Assembly: GCA_041665605.1 (NCBI GenBank)
Contig: JBAYIO010000038.1
Span: forward strand, 1-42,649
Length of the DNA: 42,649 nt
Origin: CAIPAT01 sp041665605
GTDB lineage: Bacteria > Verrucomicrobiota > Lentisphaeria > Victivallales > Victivallaceae
Direction of reading: 5' to 3'
Part shown: positions 25,879-33,973 of the stretch, piece by piece
Numbering within the stretch: the stretch's first letter is position 1
Layout of the letters: the number at the start of each line of letters is the position of its first letter
The notes under the pieces: generated by a model
Database searches by the model: none
What the model was told of the DNA's origin: nothing
The model's input: only the letters and a program-made list of their open reading frames with translations
Program-made: the position numbers and the translations under genes

Positions 25879-26510
25879 CAGTCTTTCAGCCTCCTCAGCG
25901 CGGTTGCTTCAAAGCCGGAGAGAGTCGAACTGATTTTGTTCAGCGCGATCCCCATCAGGAAAACCACTACGAAAATATCCAGCAGCGAACCCAGTTCAAT
26001 CATCATCGGCAGTTTGGACGCGATAGTGGAGCCGAACAGGAAGATGCCGTTTTCCAGCACCAGAAATCCGGCGACATGAATGATCAGTTTCTTTCTGAAG
26101 ATGATGATAAACATCCCGACCGCCACCGCCGAAAAGCCGCTGGCAAACGGGATGGTTTCTATTTCCGTGCTTTTAGACAGAATATTGGTGGCGACAAATA
26201 TCACCGTCATGGTGGAAATCACCAGCAGCAGAAAGGAGAATTGCTGGATGGTCGGTTCGATTATGCGTTTTATGTCAAGGTCCAGCAGGATTCTTTTGAT
26301 ATATTTCGGAATCAGATAGACTTTGACGATAAACAGCGTCGCCGGCAGGATTAAGGCGGGAACGGAAAAATGGTCGATCAAAGGATACAGCAGCAGCACT
26401 GTCAGGATGATGCCCTGAAGCTGCAAAACCGTGACATACGTTTTCACCCGCGACGTGACCGCGAGATAAAACAGCGACAGACAAAAGATTATACTCAGAA
26501 CGTTTTGCAT
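25878..26510 (-). CDS. ehrC: Ehr complex membrane subunit (HyfE-like)
   Basis: This 210-residue hydrophobic protein has about seven helices. Size, position between the HycD-like and HyfF-like genes, and the short C-terminal segment after the last helix match HyfE, which combines NuoK-like helices with an extension. Motif identity is weak because the family is mostly hydrophobic, so context carries the call. It starts 9 bp after ehrB. Confidence 0.78.
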   Translation of the reverse strand: MQNVLSIIFCLSLFYLAVTSRVKTYVTVLQLQGIILTVLLLYPLIDHFSVPALILPATLFIVKVYLIPKYIKRILLDLDIKRIIEPTIQQFSFLLLVISTMTVIFVATNILSKSTEIETIPFASGFSAVAVGMFIIIFRKKLIIHVAGFLVLENGIFLFGSTIASKLPMMIELGSLLDIFVVVFLMGIALNKISSTLSGFEATALRRLKD

Positions 26511-26519
26511 AACTGCTTT

Positions 26520-27446
26520 CTATTTTGTAAATGTATAAATCAGTAAATTCAATACCCCGATTGCCGTGGCAAACAGCAGGTATTGCGGAACATATTTCAA
26601 TTTGAACCGGGCCGTCACCGTTTCGACCACCGCCAGTGTCGTGGCTAAAGCCGCGATGACAACCAGAAAAATTATGACTGCGACATAGCTGTTCTGCACC
26701 GCGAAAGGATAAAACAGCGATGCTTCGACAATGGCATAAATGCACAGCTTGACATAGCTGGAATATTGATACAGGAATAAATCCACCCCGGAATTGTCGA
26801 GGATCATTACTTCATGAATCATCGTCAGCTCCAGATGCGTATTGGGATCGTCAATCGGCATGCGCGAGCATTCCGTGACCGCCAGGATCAGAACCGAAAT
26901 CGAGCAGACCACGATAAACACGATGTACGTGACGTTGTTCAGCTTTATCGAATGATAAATATCATAGATGGACGTGAGATTGTCCGCAAATGCGATGCTG
27001 CCGATGGTAAAGAAGAAAATCGGCTCGGCGAACACCGCGAAAGTGGCTTCGCGCGACGCCCCCATGCCTTCAAAGGAGCTGCCGATGTCCATCGCCGCGA
27101 GGATTTGAAAAAACCTGGCAAGGCCCAGCACATAAGCGAATAAAATGATATCGCCTTCAAAGCTTATCAGCGGCTTCGCCAGACCGACCGGCAGCATGGC
27201 CGCGGCGACGATGACCGCGATCAGATTGATGGCCGGGGAAATGTCGCTGATGAACGATGAGCTGTTCGCGTTAATCGTTTCCTTCCGCAGCAGCCGCTTC
27301 AACTCATAGTACGGCTGCATGACCGGCGCGCCGATCCTGCCGGTGAAGAACGCTTTCTGCTTGTTGATCACACCCGCAAAAAGCGGGGACAGAATCAGAA
27401 TGGCAAGCAATGCCACAATGCCCTGGACCAATGTGTTTAAATCCAT
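26520..27446 (-). CDS. ehrB: Ehr complex membrane subunit (HycD/NuoH-like)
   Basis: This 308-residue protein is like NuoH/HycD, the subunit that links the soluble arm to the membrane arm. Conserved segments are clear: FFTGRIGAPVMQPYYELKRL near the N-terminus, EGMGASREATFAVFAEP, and the acidic loop TECSRMPIDDPNTHLELTMI with its conserved glutamates used in coupling. Around eight helices. It overlaps ehrA by 10 nt. Confidence 0.88.
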   Translation of the reverse strand: MDLNTLVQGIVALLAILILSPLFAGVINKQKAFFTGRIGAPVMQPYYELKRLLRKETINANSSSFISDISPAINLIAVIVAAAMLPVGLAKPLISFEGDIILFAYVLGLARFFQILAAMDIGSSFEGMGASREATFAVFAEPIFFFTIGSIAFADNLTSIYDIYHSIKLNNVTYIVFIVVCSISVLILAVTECSRMPIDDPNTHLELTMIHEVMILDNSGVDLFLYQYSSYVKLCIYAIVEASLFYPFAVQNSYVAVIIFLVVIAALATTLAVVETVTARFKLKYVPQYLLFATAIGVLNLLIYTFTK

Positions 27447-29407
27447 AAGAAACCTATCAGGCTGTAAATTGAAATTATTACCAGAATGAACGCGACGTAA
27501 TACCGTATGTCAGAGTAATTCAGCAACTCGATCCGCGAAATAAAGGCGTTGATTTTCTTGAACCAGGGCAGAATTATTTTTGAGTCAACGAAGTCATCCG
27601 CATGGCTTTCAAATTTATTCCTGGCGGGAAAAATATCCGCCGGCGGCCTCGTCTTCTTGTGATAGCCCAGTACGGTTCTTGCAATGGTGTTAAGCTGGTC
27701 GGCGAAGGAGGACGCCGTATATTGCATTCTCGGGTTCAGCCGCTCGTAGCCGCAGCCCCAGGCGGGCGAATTTTTTCTGCCGTATTTTTTGTTGATGCAC
27801 CATTTCCATAGATAAATCAGTATGAATCCGGCCAGCAGCGCCAGGAAAATCAGACTGATATAGAACCAGTTGATGTTCAGCAGCGCCGGCGAAGCGCTGT
27901 CCGGAATGAAGGAGCGGCTCAGGACGTCATTGACCACGCGGACAAACGGCTGCGGATAAAAGCCGATTGCCGCGCACAGCAGCGCGAAAATTCCCAGCGA
28001 GAGATAATCATAAACCGAAACGTGAAAATGTTTTACCTCTTTCCGTTCATCGCCTGAAAACATGATCGAATTGATCTTGGTGAAGCAGGCGACCGCCAGG
28101 CCGCCGACAAACGCCAGGCCGACCGTTGAAATCAGCATCAGCAGCGGATAGTAATTTTTCAATTCCCGGGCGGTGGTGAAAAAACCGTTGAAGATGATAA
28201 ACTCGGAAATGAAGCCGTTAAGCGGCGGAATCCCGCTGATGGCGACGGAGCCGGTCAGAAACAGGATCGCGAAAAATCTGCCGCGCCGCGCCAGCCCCCC
28301 CATCAGTTCAATGTTCCGCGTTCCCAGATTTTGATAAATCACGCCGCTGCCGATGAACAGCAGACTTTTAAAAATCGCGTGGTTTAGCGTGTGCAGCAGC
28401 GCGCCGCCGAAACCGAGCACCTGGACCGGCAGCGAATGGTAGGCCGAGCCGATAAAGCCGATGCCGATGCCGATGCCGATGATCCCGATATTCTCCACCG
28501 AGTGATACGCGAGCAGCCGTTTGATGTCGTGCTGGGCCAGCGCATACCAGACCCCGAATATCGCGCTGATCATGCTCACCGCCAGCACCGCCCAGCCCAG
28601 CCATTCCGGCGTCGGGTTAAGCATCTGAAAGGTCCGGAAAATACCGTAGATCCCGGTTTTAATGATGATCCCGGAAAGAAACGAGCTGAAGACCGTCGGC
28701 GCGATCGGATGCGCCCGGGGCAGCCAGAAGTGGAACGGCATAAATCCGGCCTTCATGCCGAACGCGACCAGCGCCAGCGCATAAAGCAGGATGAATAGTC
28801 CGCCCGTGTCCGGCGCAACATGAAAGTCACTGAACAGCCAACTGTTCGCCTGACGGTGCAGCAGGAAGAAAAAGATGTAAAGAATAAACACAACCACATG
28901 ATTCATTACCAGATAATAGAAGCTGCCGACCTGAACATCCTTTTTCTCTTTTTCGTAGATCATCCCGAGATAGGCCGCAGTGCTCATCAATTCCCAGCAG
29001 ACCAGGAACAGAATGGAGTGGTTGGAGACCACCGTCAACTGCGTCGCGACGAGCAGTATCGGATACACCGTCAGCAAATGTTTTACCGATTTGCCTTTTT
29101 CAATATAATGCCTGAGCGATGAATAGCTGTAAATGGTGGTCGGAATAGCGACCAGTTGAACAATCGCCAGGAAATAGAGCCCCAGCGCGTCAAACCGGAA
29201 CATGCCGGGCGGCATTCCGCAAATGCTGAAACTGAGCGCCGGCGAAGCGGAAAAGATCAGCGCGGAAAGCGTGGGGACAAATCCGGCAATCAGGCCGGCG
29301 AGCAGCAGCAGATGCGCCGCCGCGGACGCCGCCCGGTTGCTGCGCAGCAGAACCACGGCGGTCAAGGCGGACAATTGAATTGCTAAAGAATAAAAGAACA
29401 GATCCAT
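27437..29407 (-). CDS. ehrA: Ehr complex large antiporter-like subunit (HyfB-like)
   Basis: This is a 656-residue protein of the NuoL/MrpD family with about 15-16 helices. Charged residues of the ion channel are present: E139 (CWELMS), K219 (GMKAGFMPFHFWLP), K250 (IIIKTGIYG) and the LLAYHSVENIG loop. An in-frame TTG at 29434 overlaps the EIIA gene by 23 nt, but ATG 29407 is more likely and lies 4 bp after that gene's stop. Codons for the GIGIGIG stretch contain a short CCGATG tandem repeat near 28460-28484 that could be unstable. It is the first structural subunit of the operon. Confidence 0.88.
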   Translation of the reverse strand: MDLFFYSLAIQLSALTAVVLLRSNRAASAAAHLLLLAGLIAGFVPTLSALIFSASPALSFSICGMPPGMFRFDALGLYFLAIVQLVAIPTTIYSYSSLRHYIEKGKSVKHLLTVYPILLVATQLTVVSNHSILFLVCWELMSTAAYLGMIYEKEKKDVQVGSFYYLVMNHVVVFILYIFFFLLHRQANSWLFSDFHVAPDTGGLFILLYALALVAFGMKAGFMPFHFWLPRAHPIAPTVFSSFLSGIIIKTGIYGIFRTFQMLNPTPEWLGWAVLAVSMISAIFGVWYALAQHDIKRLLAYHSVENIGIIGIGIGIGFIGSAYHSLPVQVLGFGGALLHTLNHAIFKSLLFIGSGVIYQNLGTRNIELMGGLARRGRFFAILFLTGSVAISGIPPLNGFISEFIIFNGFFTTARELKNYYPLLMLISTVGLAFVGGLAVACFTKINSIMFSGDERKEVKHFHVSVYDYLSLGIFALLCAAIGFYPQPFVRVVNDVLSRSFIPDSASPALLNINWFYISLIFLALLAGFILIYLWKWCINKKYGRKNSPAWGCGYERLNPRMQYTASSFADQLNTIARTVLGYHKKTRPPADIFPARNKFESHADDFVDSKIILPWFKKINAFISRIELLNYSDIRYYVAFILVIISIYSLIGFLWI

Positions 29408-29411
29408 GGTA

Positions 29412-30077
29412 TCATGCGCCCCTCGTGCTCTCAATATGGTTGATTATATCAAGCAGATCCTGATTGCTGAGCCGGTTTTCCAGCGCGGCGCGGAACGTTT
29501 CCTGCGACAGCAGAAAACTCAGATGGGCCAGCAGGCTCAAGTGCTGTTTAATGGTCTGGGAGACCAGCAGAATGATCGTATGCACCGGCTTGCCGTCAAT
29601 CGATTTCAAATCAAGCGGGCGCTGCGGAAAGAAGAAATTGATCAGCGGATTGCGTCCGACCATCAGCGGTATCCGCGGATGCGGCAGGCTGATCCCGTTG
29701 CCGATGGCCGTGCTCATCAGGGCTTCGCGGTTCTTCAGCAGTTGAATGATGATCCCCTTGTCAACGTTCGCGTCAAGATGAACCATGCCCAGCATCTGTT
29801 CCAGATAGGAGTCTTCCGTGAGCGCGCAGTCATAGTAGAAAGAATCCCGGTCAAGGATCGTATTCAACGCCTTGACCTGATATTCGCTCATATTGCCATG
29901 ATTCGAGATGTTAATCGGAATATTCCGGATTAACGCCCATTCCACGATTTGCTGTTTATTGAAAAAGTATTTATCATTGATTATTTGAAAAGGAATCTCA
30001 TTCGCCTTTATCAAATTCTGAATCTCTTTTTCAGGCCTCGTTAGCAATACTGAAACATCTTTAATTGTAAAGTCCAT
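29412..30077 (-). CDS. HTH-PTS EIIA(Ntr/fructose)-type fusion heading the Ehr operon
   Basis: The protein has 221 residues. Residues 1-55 look like an excisionase/MerR-type winged helix (VSVLLTRPEKEIQNLIK, then KYFFNKQQIVEWAL). Residues about 70-215 are a PTS EIIA domain of the Ntr/fructose type, with the phosphorylatable His in GISLPHPR (H133). It may sense phosphotransfer state and act on the operon promoter, on the complex, or both. EIIA domains are also found fused to ion antiporters, which makes control of an ion-moving complex plausible. No good ribosome-binding site precedes the ATG. The next gene starts 4 bp after its stop. Confidence 0.85.
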   Translation of the reverse strand: MDFTIKDVSVLLTRPEKEIQNLIKANEIPFQIINDKYFFNKQQIVEWALIRNIPINISNHGNMSEYQVKALNTILDRDSFYYDCALTEDSYLEQMLGMVHLDANVDKGIIIQLLKNREALMSTAIGNGISLPHPRIPLMVGRNPLINFFFPQRPLDLKSIDGKPVHTIILLVSQTIKQHLSLLAHLSFLLSQETFRAALENRLSNQDLLDIINHIESTRGA

Positions 30078-30195
30078 TTATTGATTTTTAATAGCGTTGC
30101 TGACAGGAGCGCAATTATCCTTAATAGTATATTTAATTCCCTAAAATATTCAGGGACCGCCAAACAGTCCGCAGTCCCCTTCCGAAACCGGTTGT

Positions 30196-30224
30196 ACTAT
30201 ATTTCAGTATTGGCACGATTTCAA
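30196..30224 (-). promoter_or_regulatory. Promoter of the EIIA-Ehr operon
   Basis: On the minus strand TTGAAA (30219-30224), a 17-nt spacer and TATAGT (30196-30201) each match consensus at 5 of 6. Transcription would start near 30189, on the palindrome AACCGGTT (30186-30193), a possible operator. The leader of about 110 nt contains a GGGAC/GTCCC stem (roughly 30151-30178). Confidence 0.6.
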
Positions 30225-30246
30225 CACATAAAAACGGAGACAAGCC

Positions 30247-30268
30247 AAAAAGGCGGAAAATCACCGCC
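30247..30268 (-). terminator. Minus-strand terminator upstream of the Ehr promoter
   Basis: Reading the minus strand, GGCGG, a 7-nt loop and CCGCC are followed by TTTTT. It lies before the promoter at 30196-30224, so it would block antisense or read-through transcripts coming from the 30359 gene region. If a second promoter lies farther upstream it would act as an attenuator. Confidence 0.5.
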
Positions 30269-30358
30269 CGTTTAAGAATAATATTGCCAGCTTGACTATT
30301 CCCGCAAACACTATAAATTCTGTGGTGCGGCAGAATTAAACCACAAAACAGTAAAGAT

Positions 30359-31057
30359 ATGAGTAATAAGATAATTTCACGGGCAAGCGTTGTCTGTTTA
30401 TCTGCAACTTTATGTTGCGTGTTTTTAACTATCGGCGTAACTATCTGCATGTATATTTTATCGGAGGAGTTTCTGCTTTATCACAGTTCGATTACTGCGT
30501 CTGCAGGCATCGGAATTTTTATTTGCTCTGTCATTGGCATTGCTGCCGGAATTACAGGATTATTCTTGCGTAAACAAAAGAGAGTTGACAAAATAACATG
30601 CAGTATCTGTACGCTCCTTTGCATTGTTTTTATCTTAGGTGTGCTCCTTCCAGCGCACATAAATTCCAGGGTAATCGTTAGACGTATTTCCTGTGCTTCA
30701 AACCTGAAATGCTTTATGCTTGCGTTCCGCCAATACGCAGCGGATTATGCAGGAAATTATCCTTCGCCAGGCGGTGCTGCTGGGTTTGAGGTGCTGAGAA
30801 AATACGGTTACCTGACCGATTATGCCGTTTTTACCTGCCCAAGCACAAAAACAGACAAAGGACAAGACCCTCAGCCGTTAACTGAAGAAATCGTGGATTA
30901 CGTTTACATCGGCGGGTTAAACACAAAATCCGATCCCGGACTGCCGCTGATGTATGACAAAGCCAATAATCACGGTTATTTCGGCAACGTGCTTTTCGCG
31001 GACGGCACTGTTCAAGGCATTTACGGCAATCCCTGGACGCAAAATATCAAGAAATGA
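30359..31057 (+). CDS. Membrane protein with pseudopilin-like globular domain but no prepilin leader
   Basis: The protein has 232 residues. Residues 1-100 contain three hydrophobic helices (near 10-35, 45-68 and 80-98) in the style of small DUF4190-like proteins. From about 106 it reads like the globular half of the local pilins: RISCASNLKCFMLAFRQYA corresponds to their SCxNNxKQIG stretch, and VLFADGTVQG to their DGHV element. The FTLIELL cleavage motif is missing, so the pilin-type domain is held on a polytopic anchor. It stands alone between the Ehr operon and the AbiE pair, with no clear promoter (TTGACT at 30292 and TATAAA at 30312 are only 14 nt apart). Function unknown. Confidence 0.75.
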   Translation: MSNKIISRASVVCLSATLCCVFLTIGVTICMYILSEEFLLYHSSITASAGIGIFICSVIGIAAGITGLFLRKQKRVDKITCSICTLLCIVFILGVLLPAHINSRVIVRRISCASNLKCFMLAFRQYAADYAGNYPSPGGAAGFEVLRKYGYLTDYAVFTCPSTKTDKGQDPQPLTEEIVDYVYIGGLNTKSDPGLPLMYDKANNHGYFGNVLFADGTVQGIYGNPWTQNIKK

Positions 31058-31107
31058 AATCGCCTTGATATTTCGCGTTTAATGTTCAAACGAGTATAAA
31101 AATGGGG

Positions 31108-31135
31108 TTGACTTTTTCAAAATAAAGTATATAAT
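31108..31135 (+). promoter_or_regulatory. Promoter of the first AbiE toxin-antitoxin pair
   Basis: TTGACT (31108-31113), 16 nt and a perfect TATAAT (31130-31135). Transcription would begin about 17 nt before the ATG at 31158, leaving a very short leader without a ribosome-binding site. Confidence 0.7.
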
Positions 31136-31157
31136 TACCTATAGATATTAACAAGTA

Positions 31158-31781
31158 ATGGTAAAACTATACGCAATGAAAGAAATCAGGACAAAAAACG
31201 CCGTAAGGATAATCCGGAAACAGGGGGGAATTATCCGGAGCTCTGCGGCGATTGCCGCCGGAATATCTCAGAGAACACTCAGGGCGCTGCTGAAAAATGG
31301 CACTCTTGATAGATTTTCCCGCGGCATTTACCGGCTGACGGAACTTCCGCCGCTGGCGAATCCTGATCTGGCGGTCATTGGTTCCAGAGTTCCGCACGGG
31401 GTGATCTGTCTTATTTCCGCGCTTGCGTTTCACGAAATCACCACGCAGATTCCGCACGAAGTGAATATTGCGCTTGAAACGGGAATGGAACCGCCAAGAA
31501 TATCCGGGTTGCCGATATCGGTTCACCACTTCTCGCGCCAGGCTTTTCAGTCCGGGATTGAGGAGCATATAAGCGACGGAATTACGATTCGCGTTTACAG
31601 TCCGGAAAAAACTCTGGCCGATTGCTTCAAATTCAGAAATAAACTCGGCATGGATATCGTGCTGGAAGCATTGAAGCTCTACAAAGAGCGAAAACACTTT
31701 GATGCGGATGACCTGGTTAAATACGGCAGAATCTGCCGCGTTGAAAAAGTGATGACTCCTTATCTCGAGGCGATACAATGA
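31158..31781 (+). CDS. abiEi: AbiEi-type antitoxin (type IV TA system)
   Basis: This 207-residue protein has an N-terminal winged helix (GIIRSSAAIAAGISQRTLRAL, part of residues 24-45) followed by the AbiEi antitoxin fold (RFSRGIYRLTELPPLANPDL, then YSPEKTLADCFKFRNKLG). AbiEi proteins repress their own promoter and counter the AbiEii nucleotidyltransferase toxin without direct binding. No ribosome-binding site is seen before ATG 31158; ATG 31176 is an alternative. Its stop overlaps the toxin start (ATGA at 31778-31781). The partner toxin gene is frameshifted, so the antitoxin may now be an orphan repressor. Confidence 0.88.
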   Translation: MVKLYAMKEIRTKNAVRIIRKQGGIIRSSAAIAAGISQRTLRALLKNGTLDRFSRGIYRLTELPPLANPDLAVIGSRVPHGVICLISALAFHEITTQIPHEVNIALETGMEPPRISGLPISVHHFSRQAFQSGIEEHISDGITIRVYSPEKTLADCFKFRNKLGMDIVLEALKLYKERKHFDADDLVKYGRICRVEKVMTPYLEAIQ

Positions 31782-32693
31782 CCGTAAAAAAACTCAAAAA
31801 CGCCGCAATGTCCATCCGGCAGAAACTGTTGAATAAAGCCAACGCGGAAAACCGGACATTCAATGAAATATTATTGCATGGAACGCTTCCTGTACCGGTT
31901 GAGCGTTTCTTCCCATGCTGACAAATTTATCCTGAAAGGAGCTCTGATGCTCCGGGTGTGGCAGGCTCCGGAAATACGTCCGACGATGGATATTGACATG
32001 CTGGGACGCACCAGCGACAATCTGGAGAATATTGCCGGAATCGTCAGAGCAATATGTGAACTTGATATCGCTGATGACGACGGCCTGATTTTCGACGGAA
32101 AACACATCGCCGTGGAACAGATAACGGAAGATGCCGGTTACCCGGGAGTTAGAGCAAGAATTCCAGTCATGCTGGATACGGCGGCACTGAAAGTTCAAAT
32201 GGACATCGGCTTCGGCGACGCGGTTTATCCCGATCCGCAAAAACATTTTTTCCCGGTAATGTTGAATTCGCCTGCGCCCAATCTGTTTTGCTACAGCAGG
32301 GAAAGCACCATTGCGGAAAAATTCGAAGCAATGCTGAAACGTGGAAAACTGAACAGCCGGATGAAAGATTTCTATGACATCTGGCTGCTTGCCGGACAGT
32401 GCGACTTTGACGGATCACAACTTCGCGATGCCGTGCGCCGGACGCTGGAAAGGCGCAATGTTCATTTGCCGGAACAGATTACGGCATTTTCCGATGAATT
32501 TATTGAGCAAAAAAGAATTCAGTGGAACGCGTTCCGGAAAAAACTGCGGAACGTATCGGCGCCTGAGAATTTTGCCGGAACGGTGACCATGATCAAGCGT
32601 TTTTTGATGCCCGTAATTGAAAATCTGCGTTCCGGAAAACCAGTGCCGAAGCACTGGCCGGCTTCCGGTCCATGGCAGTCTCTGAAGAAATGA
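31778..32693 (+). pseudogene. abiEii: Frameshifted AbiEii-type nucleotidyltransferase toxin
   Basis: Translation from ATG 31778 gives MTVKKLKNAAMSIRQKLL and continues to FNEIL, the expected AbiEii N-terminus, then shifts and stops at 31919-31921. The rest of the toxin is in another frame from about 31863 (YYCMERFLYRLS) to 32693. That part holds the nucleotidyltransferase core LKGALML with RPTMDIDML, and the later KRGKLNSRMKDFYDIW motif. The junction AATATTATTGC fits loss of 8 bp between short AATATT repeats. Internal ATGs at 31863 and 31878 could still give a truncated protein with an intact core, so residual activity is possible. Inactivation of a toxin while its antitoxin stays intact is a common decay path. 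Confidence 0.75.
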
Positions 32694-32720
32694 GCCTGTG
32701 TTTATCCCGGCAATTACATT

Positions 32721-32748
32721 TTTCAAAACTTTTCTTTCAAAACTTTTC
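32721..32748. repeat. Perfect 14-bp tandem repeat
   Basis: TTTCAAAACTTTTC occurs twice head to tail (32721-32734 and 32735-32748), 24 bp before the -35 box of the next gene. It could be a regulator or upstream promoter element, or a slippage product of an A/T-rich spacer. Confidence 0.6.
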
Positions 32749-32771
32749 AAATTATTTTTCCGGGCGGGGTA

Positions 32772-32816
32772 TTGACAAAGAGATTTTTCCGGGTTATAAT
32801 CTTTGTGTACACAAAG
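32772..32816 (+). promoter_or_regulatory. Consensus promoter and palindromic operator of locus C
   Basis: TTGACA (32772-32777), 17 nt and TATAAT (32795-32800) are both perfect matches to the housekeeping sigma consensus. Directly after it, CTTTGTGTACACAAAG (32801-32816) is a perfect 16-bp palindrome spanning the expected start of transcription. A repressor bound there would block initiation. The regulator encoded just downstream is the obvious candidate. This also rules out the GTG at 32803 as the translation start. Confidence 0.85.
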
Positions 32817-32838
32817 AAATATTGAACGGGATTTACTG

Positions 32839-33954
32839 ATGAAAACGGTTGCCGGAAAAACAATTCAGGCGCAAATACTTGAAACATTGCGCAAGCGTCT
32901 GGCCAGTCTGCCGGAAGGCGGACGATTTCAGACGGAACATGAATTATGCAATGAATTCGGAGTGGCCCGCACCACCATGACCCGGGTGATGGTCAGGCTG
33001 GTGGAGGAAGGCTTGCTTCGCCGCAGCCCCGGCAAAGGTTCATTTGTGCAGAAGGTGAAAAAGCCTGATGTTCCAATCACGTTTCTGCTGCCGTGCGCGG
33101 ATTTTCTCAGCGAGACCTTCGCGGACGCGATGGCGCAGAATAGCCGCCGGATACTCAAGGGGGCTTCTCAAGTAGCATTTGAATATGATTGCGGACTGGT
33201 GACCGTGCCGGTCTCGCCGACCAACAACTGGCATGATATTGACTGGCGGAAGCTGGATTTCATCAATTCAGACAGTAAAGTGCTGGCGTATGGCTACTGG
33301 TACAAAGGTTTGTTCCGGCTATTCAAGGAACGCGGCTGTAAAGTCGCGTTTGTCGAAACTCAGACCAGCGATTATAAAATCTATACGGACTGTTTGAAGG
33401 ACTGGTTTGTCTTAACCGTGGACCGTTTGGGCGCAACGGGATCGGCCGTAAAGTTCCTGGCGGAACGGGGCTGCCGCCGGATTGCGCTGGCGCATGGCAA
33501 TATTGACGAGGAAGACCACCCGGCGCTGCTGGGTTACAAAGCCGGGCTGGCGCAATGCGGACACCGTTATGCCGCCGCGGTAAATACGTCTGATGCTTCT
33601 GACGAAACTATTGCCGGGGTCATTGCCGGCTTCTATAAAAATAATAAATTTGACGCATTGCTGCTGGACCCCCGCTATATTTTCAAACTGCGGACGCAGC
33701 ATTCATTGAACCGCTATCTCGGTCTGCCGGAAAGCGTGAAAATCATCGCCGATTATGAAACCGGTTACAACCATTGTTTCTTTCCGTCGCTTTCCACCAT
33801 GGATTTCTCGTATGAGGAAATCGGACGGGTTGCGGCGCAGCGCTTGCTGGAAGATGAATTCAGGCCGGGCCGGCAGATATTCGGCGGCAGGATCATCGAA
33901 CGCGAATCCACCATGCAGGAAAATGAACGTTTAACTTTATTGACAACAAACTGA
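32839..33954 (+). CDS. GntR-type regulator with LacI-like sugar-binding domain (locus C)
   Basis: The protein is about 371 residues from ATG 32839. Residues about 5-70 form a GntR winged helix (FQTEHELCNEFGVARTTMTR, then LLRRSPGKGSFV). The remainder is a LacI/periplasmic-binding-type sensor, with VKFLAERGCRRIALAHG and a C-terminal LSTMDFSYEEIGRVAAQRL block typical of that family. The frame is open to GTG 32803, but that codon falls inside the operator and transcription start. Probably a sugar-responsive autorepressor that controls the pilin, glycosidase and esterase genes that follow on the same strand. Confidence 0.9.
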   Translation: MKTVAGKTIQAQILETLRKRLASLPEGGRFQTEHELCNEFGVARTTMTRVMVRLVEEGLLRRSPGKGSFVQKVKKPDVPITFLLPCADFLSETFADAMAQNSRRILKGASQVAFEYDCGLVTVPVSPTNNWHDIDWRKLDFINSDSKVLAYGYWYKGLFRLFKERGCKVAFVETQTSDYKIYTDCLKDWFVLTVDRLGATGSAVKFLAERGCRRIALAHGNIDEEDHPALLGYKAGLAQCGHRYAAAVNTSDASDETIAGVIAGFYKNNKFDALLLDPRYIFKLRTQHSLNRYLGLPESVKIIADYETGYNHCFFPSLSTMDFSYEEIGRVAAQRLLEDEFRPGRQIFGGRIIERESTMQENERLTLLTTN

Positions 33955-33973
33955 AAAAGAAAGGGAGATTATC

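Noticed and set aside
28456..28490. A CCGATG microsatellite as a phase-variation site
   Set aside because: The unit is 6 bp and in frame, coding for the normal GIGIG stretch of the antiporter family; changes in copy number would not shift the frame.
30211..30226. A sigma-54 promoter (TGGCAC box)
   Set aside because: The matching TTGC box is absent at the needed spacing, and a better sigma-70 promoter overlaps.
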